Below are positions 58,450-64,000 of a DNA stretch of 64,000 bases, piece by piece; positions within the stretch are counted from its first letter, which is position 1; every line of letters starts with the position of its first letter. The notes under the pieces are model-generated. The model had not been told where the DNA came from and ran no database searches. It saw nothing but the letters and a program-made list of their open reading frames with translations. The stretch is taken from NCBI RefSeq assembly GCF_029227915.1, contig NC_079878.1:5828001-5892000 (forward strand), read 5' to 3'. The translations under genes were made by a program, and so were the position numbers. The stretch is from Hydractinia symbiolongicarpus (Eukaryota; Cnidaria; Hydrozoa; Anthoathecata; Hydractiniidae).

Positions 58450-61400
58450 ATGAACTTCTTAGTTTTATTCCCCTTTCTGATATGTCTCCTGCCTGTACGC
58501 GGACAGGAAGCAAATCTTCTAATTTCTGTTAATCCTGATACGCAAATGCTTGTTGACAGTCTAGGAAGAGAGCGTTTTTTTCATGGTACAAATGTTGTGG
58601 TAAAGCACCCTCCATTTCACCCAGAAACAACAGGTTTTGGTCCTACCACATTTTCTGAGAAAGATATGCAGATTTTACAAGAACTCGGACTCAATTCTAT
58701 ACGCTTAGGTAAGTTAAATTACAAGTAGGCTTTTTTTTTAGTTTTCTAACTAGCACTTTATCTTTGATGTTTATATGTTTTGTGTGTGTGTGTGTGTGTG
58801 TTATAGTCAACATGGCATTAAAATGATGACACAGTCTTAAATAGAGGTCATTTTAAGATCTTTCTAAAGTAAAGCAACCATTGATCTGTTTCCCATTAAG
58901 AAAATATTCATGCAATTTTTTGACACACTAGTCGTTGCTCGTCCTTTTTATACCGCATTGCCTGCGTCTCGCTACCTGCGCAGCTAAGCTACCATTTTGC
59001 GTGACAGACAGACGGACGGACAGACGTATACGGGCATTATAATATAGACAATGTTATTATTGTGTTAAAAGATGTTTCACTTTAAAGAAGAATATGATGT
59101 GCGTGTAACAATTGCGATGGCAGCCATTTCTTTTGCAGTGACAATGATGTTATAGCAAACTTACCCTCAGTAACATCTGTCGTATTTTTCACCGATAGAT
59201 TTAAAGGGATCTCTTACCTCAAAAAAACTTTTTCTATATTGAAAATATATCTGGTGTAAATAAAGAATTCAATAATTATGAGTTTCCTTCTCTTGTAGTA
59301 TCTCCAAAAAAAGAGAAACTATTTATTAAAATTTACCTTTTTTTACGACATGCCAACGCTGTTTTGAAAACTGTGCATTCATAATGGTGAATTAGCTTAT
59401 GTAATTAAAGTTATGATTTTAGCAGATAAAAAATATACCGAACAAGTGTGAAGGAAAAGCCCTGTATTGTTTTTAACTTTTGTAAAAAGTTACATTTTGT
59501 AACATTGTGTTTTTAATGTTAAAATTTTTCGAGAAAAGATCAGAAAAAAGATTAAATACTATTATTAAGAAGCACATTGTTTTCTCTGCAGCCAATAAAA
59601 GTTTACTCACACGCACATGTGGTACGTACCTTTGTGCAATAATACAACATTATTATTCCTACTATTGTATTTTAAAAGGAACTTCAGAAGCAATTTTTTG
59701 CTTTATTTCTTTTTAACCTGCACATCATTTTAGTTCACAATAATGTACTCTGATGGTCTTTACATCTACGCGCTTAATGTGGCAGTGTAGTAGTGGAATC
59801 ATAGACTCAATGATAGACTTTTAAATTCTTCATCTGTCTAGATTTAAGTTTTCTAACAAATCTTGAACTTAAGCAATGGTTATTACCTAGAAAATTTGCA
59901 TTAAAATTAAAAATTGCAGAAGCATAAATATCTTATAATTTTTTTTACAATAGCAATAGGGTTAAGACTGAAATAATCACATATTGATGCATTGTTTAAG
60001 GAAAACAAATTTATCTCATTTGTGAGTTACATTTGCACAAAATTAGTTTAAACTGTTTTCAGTTATCAAACAAAAAGAACTCTCAACAATATCTTGGGCA
60101 CAAATAAAGGTTGTGAAACTAACAAAATTAGCTGAGTGCACTCTAATTTTGAAAAAAAACAGAGGGTGGAAAGATGAAAGAGGTAGAAAACTTTAGTAAA
60201 ATTGAGAGAAATATTAGGTTAATTTTCCACATTTTCATTTTTAACATCAGTGACAGTTTTACTAAATGTAGTGGAAGGGTAGAATTTGCATAAATAAGCG
60301 GATCCTTACAGAAATAATAATATTATTATATATATATATATACCACAAAAAGCATTTCAAGTGCTAAACTGGGATAAATTCACAATAATCGTATGAGAAC
60401 TACATAGAAAATATCAATGTGCATTAATAGTTCTTATCATGACTGGGTCAGAGTTCCCTTCTTGCTCTTCCTTACTGGAATACACCCTTAATTGATAGGC
60501 CAACTTCTTTATTGTTAGTAATTATTGTTATTTTACTGATATTTAGTACTGCTTTTTAGGAATGATGTTACCAGGTTACGTTCCCAAAAGAGGTCAATAT
60601 AACGAGACATATCTTCAAGTTATCCAAAGCATAGTTGAAACGGCTGCTAAGTATGGTATTTACACATTACTTGACATGCATCAAGATGTATTTTCACCAA
60701 AGTTTTGTGTTGAGGGGATGCCTGACTGGATTGTAAACACAGGTATGCATGTATATTTGTGCTTGTACTTAAAAAAGAAGTCTTACAAACTAAGGGGTAC
60801 ATGTAAAAAGCTTAATTCAGTAAATTGGATTGGTTTGCAGTGCTTTATGTAAATAAAAAATGTTATATATGTTCGCCTTTTAAATATTTTTGAAAGTGAC
60901 AAAAATAAAAAATGTTTTTGTACAACATAAAGTACCGAAATCAATGTCAGGTAAAATGATTTTCACTTGAAATATAATTATTTTAAAGATCAGCGTTTTA
61001 CTAATTGTTGTCAAAAATTTGTTTGTGGTTAAATGGTATTTAAAAAAAAATAACTTAGTTTTATAAAAATGGGCCAAAATCACAATAAGTTTTGCAATAA
61101 TTTCTCCCTGCAAAAATTTCCTTCCCTTAAGGTATTTTCTCCTTTATTATTTAGGAGACGCAAAACCTTTCCCATATCCATTTACAACAGAACCGTTTAA
61201 AATAAACCCAAGTACTGGATATCCATATCCTGAAGATTGTCAAAAATTTCCATGGGGAAACTATTATTTCACAGAAGCTGCGTGTAAAGCTTTTCAAAGT
61301 TTGTACAGTAATGTGGATGGACTTCTTGATGAGTGGGCCATGTTTTGGAAGAACACTGCCAAGGGATTCAAAGGTTATAATAGCGTGATCGGTTACGAGT

Positions 61401-62731
61401 TAATCAATGAACCCTTCTGTGGCGATATCTATAAGTAAGTAGATATTTTGTAGTTAATTTAACCTGTCCATTGTTTTTTATTTGATAGCGTATCTTTTAT
61501 TCTAAATCAAGTTTCCGTGTCAAAAAAAACTTGCCTAATTTCTATCTGGTTTGTTTAATATAATTTATTATGTTTGGTGTTGTCCACACAATGACGTCAT
61601 TTTTGCATTATGTTGGTAGTTTATATGTTGTTTCATCAGTTAGGACAACTGTGTTGCGCTTTTGCCTTAACCCTTATATAATCTACCACTTAATTCAATC
61701 GTTCAAATTAACTGGAGTGTACTGAAAGCATATGCTAAAGATAAGACACAGCTCACTATTTCCACTTTAGTATTTATTTTTTGCGCCACAGTTTTTACAG
61801 CGCCGGGCTAGATTGGAATTTATTTAGTAGAAAACTTATATTTCCATTTTAATTTCCGATGTAAGTATATTTTACGAAGTATGTGATTTTGATTTGACAG
61901 AGTCACACAGTTTGTACCCATCCAATCATAGTTGCTCGAGAACAGGCATTGTTACGTCATTGTTTTATATACAGGAATCCATTATTGTTAGTTCCCGGTG
62001 TAGCGGATAAACTTAATCTCCAGCCAGCTTACGACGTTCTGCAGAAAGCCATACGAGAAGTTGATGAGCTACATTCCATCTTCTTTGAAGGTGTGACTTG
62101 GGATTTCTTTGCTGTTGGTTTCACAAAAGTACTTGGTGGTGCAGAATACCAAAATCGTAGCGTTTTAAGTTACCATTACTATGAACCTCCAGATTTTTCG
62201 AAAACTTTAAGTTTTGCTGCTCGAATGGAAGATTTGAAACGATTAAAATGTGGAGGATTTCTGACTGAATCATTAACCGTTGGGAACGATTTCACTGACA
62301 TGTATAAAATATTTGCTTTATGCGACAAGTACAAGCAAAGCTGGCATGGTTGGGAGTATTATGGCGACACCACACAGAACTTAAAACCTAACTCTAATCT
62401 GTCTCATAATAAATTCACAAAGAATATTGTTTTAGCGAACTTGTCCCGCACTTATCCACAAGCTGTAGCAGGTAACACGGAAAGCTACTCATTTAATCAA
62501 GAAAGTAAGTCTTTTGAGTTGGTATATACGACAACTTTATCTTGTCACAGCCGTCGCACGATAATATACTTCAACAAAAAGCTACATTATCCGAATGGTT
62601 ATCGGATATCTTATTCACCGAGTACTCAACTTCACGTCAGTTACAGTAAAAATAGATTTTTGATTTATTTGGATCATAGCGATTCTTTGCCACATGGGTT
62701 ACGTGTTTCGTTCCAACTGGTAGCTACCTAA
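58450..62731 (+). CDS. Endoglycoceramidase (GH5), secreted, four exons
   Basis: Exons 58450-58708, 60560-60742, 61155-61434 and 61975-62731 join in phase to 492 residues. Endoglycoceramidase cleaves the oligosaccharide from ceramide in glycosphingolipids; cnidarian enzymes of this type are known from jellyfish and Hydra. MNFLVLFPFLICLLPVRG is a signal peptide. That favours the ATG at 58450 over an in-frame ATG at 58381, which would hide it. GH5 landmarks: FFHGTNVVVKHPPFHP, YTLLDMHQDVFSPKFC, GYELINEPF with acid/base Glu near 233, SYHYYEPP, and GGFLTES with nucleophile Glu near 339. A C-terminal beta-sandwich-like tail follows. Donors GTAAGT, GTATGC, GTAAGT; acceptors end in AG at each junction. 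The stop is in a minisatellite. Likely extracellular or lysosomal/digestive. Confidence 0.92.
58781..58801. repeat. (TG)n microsatellite in endoglycoceramidase intron 1
   Basis: About ten TG units. An (AT)n run of similar size lies at about 60321-60342 in the same intron. Confidence 0.8.
58925..59045 (+). repeat. Dispersed repeat, copy in endoglycoceramidase intron 1
   Basis: ACTAGTCGTTGCTCGTCC at the start and GACAGACAGACGGACGG then TATACGGGCATTATAATATA at the end. It is the plus-strand relative of the GGCX intron 3 copy. No coding capacity; element class unknown. Confidence 0.55.
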
Positions 62732-62813
62732 ATCATAACCCTCCTCCATTGTTAACCTAAATCATAACCCTCCTCCATTGTTAACCTAAATCATTATCCT
62801 TCTCCCTTGTTAT
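62727..62813 (+). repeat. 29-bp minisatellite starting at the endoglycoceramidase stop codon
   Basis: CCTAAATCATAACCCTCCTC-type units begin at 62727, 62756 and 62785. The stop codon TAA (62729-62731) lies within the first unit; the third unit is diverged. Confidence 0.9.
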
Positions 62814-62817
62814 GCGC

Positions 62818-64000
62818 AGCACTCACGTTCTACTAGTGTATGCGTATTATTAGATTGACATTGATTAGATTGACATTGATTGACAGTATAAAACAGATTT
62901 TTATACATTTTGTTTTTTTGTTTGTTTACTTGTTTGTTTTTTAAGCAATAGAGAATTGTTTTCCAAATTTTAGTCTCATACATATGACACGATGATCTAG
63001 GAACTTTAACAACTCAATATTATTAATCAAGGTTAAGCCTGCGTCCGAAACAACATAAAGTTTGGGAGTATTTTGTGCTCTTCTCGTGGCATACGTTGGA
63101 AAATGTAACTAAATTTTCTCTTAGAAATAAAATTTTCTACCTATCTTTCCCCTCCTCTACTTTTTTTTTCCAAAATTTTTTTTATCTAAGTCGTACTTTC
63201 TTTATTTTTTTTAAGTAATATCTTCCGCTATTTTCCTTTTTATCGATTATTTTTCTAATTTTTTAAAGGTGATAAAATTGCTACTTATTTGGGAAAAAGC
63301 TTGTCCATTAGCGTTTGTAATTGTAAAAATTTTTGGAGTTGTTTTACAGGAAAAGTTTATTTTTAATTTAACTGTTATCGCGAACTTGACATGTTAATCG
63401 GGAAAAACGACTAATTCGAAAACCAAGAGAAAGAAGCTAAGTAGCTAAATATTTTGCAAATGACTGGATTTTTCTCCTGCTATATTTCCCCAACTTTTTC
63501 TCACCCTCTCTTTTGTTCGAATTGGCACCTGAAATATTTCTTGTGGTAAGGTATTTATAGTGTAAAATTTTTAACGATTTTACAGAATTTTGGATATTGA
63601 AATTATTATTATTATTAAATATTTTAGCTATTTTTTTAGATTATTTTTAATCTTATTTTTTACTAATTTATTATTCAGTTTGGATTTTATGAAATTTTTT
63701 AACTTGATTAAAATGTTGTCCTTTCATAAAACCAACCTCCACTCGTTGCGCAATTCAGTCTGTAGTACACGAAAACCTACTATTCGCGAGCCCTAAATGA
63801 CGTAACCAGAAGATTTAAAACTAATCGCAAGCGAACAGTTGCACAATTGTTTTCAAAATGACGTCTCAAAAAGATATTTGTTGTTGTTCTTACATATTTA
63901 TAGTTTCACAGTCTTCGCTAAGAATTACGTGCACGCAGACTAAACACTTCGCGCATACGAGAGTTTGGTGAGTGGAGGCCGCCCTATAAACAGACAGATT
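62818..64000. other. 3' flank of endoglycoceramidase and right window edge
   Basis: AT-rich sequence without a supported gene. At the very end an ATG at 63858 opens 38 codons ending near TTG|GTGAGT (donor at 63968). This could be the first exon of a plus-strand gene continuing beyond the window, but nothing in the peptide is recognisable. Confidence 0.4.

Noticed and set aside
63858-63967. First exon of a gene continuing past the right edge
   Set aside because: There is a plausible donor, but the short peptide is not recognisable and nothing downstream is visible; noted only in the flank entry.

Overview
The window is AT-rich eukaryotic DNA with many short exons, GT-AG introns and dense transposon debris. 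The animal gene set (stonin, COA1, a claudin/PMP22-type protein, vitamin K-dependent gamma-carboxylase, XRN1 and an animal-type endoglycoceramidase) together with the repeat style points to a cnidarian, most likely a hydrozoan. The organism call is an inference from gene content and composition. No prokaryotic operons, CRISPR arrays or canonical tRNA/rRNA genes were found.

Layout. 1-2611 (minus): a single-exon stonin, cut at its C-terminus by the window edge. 3361-6770: a non-LTR retrotransposon (RT plus PHD-like finger, broken by one TGA) and a decayed inverted relative. 6771-19075: a gene-poor, repeat-rich block. It holds a TTAA-flanked TIR element (12504-15150) that carries a P2X7 ballast-like zinc domain, a tyrosine-recombinase fragment (15290-15675) and an array of small palindromes (16781-17040). 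19076-23883 (plus): COA1 in three exons, with a second LINE copy and a ~130-bp satellite inside intron 1. 24003-29949: non-coding, with a hAT-like MITE and a pogo-like MITE. 29950-32418 (plus): a four-TM claudin/PMP22-like gene in three exons. 32601-38705 (minus): GGCX in nine exons. 39424-55307 (minus): XRN1 in 34 exons, about 1795 aa. 58450-62731 (plus): endoglycoceramidase in four exons.

I rebuilt the five multi-exon genes by hand from splice signals and codon phase; each gives an uninterrupted frame whose exon lengths sum to a multiple of three. The genes form no pathway together: endocytic adaptor, cytochrome oxidase assembly, membrane or junction protein, ER gamma-carboxylation, cytoplasmic 5'-3' mRNA decay and glycosphingolipid breakdown. 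The observations most worth following are the P2X7 ballast-like domain inside a TIR element, the six-fold LKxLLG-type motif array in the XRN1 tail, the CCTGAGCGTCAGG palindrome array, and two genes whose stop codons lie inside minisatellites.
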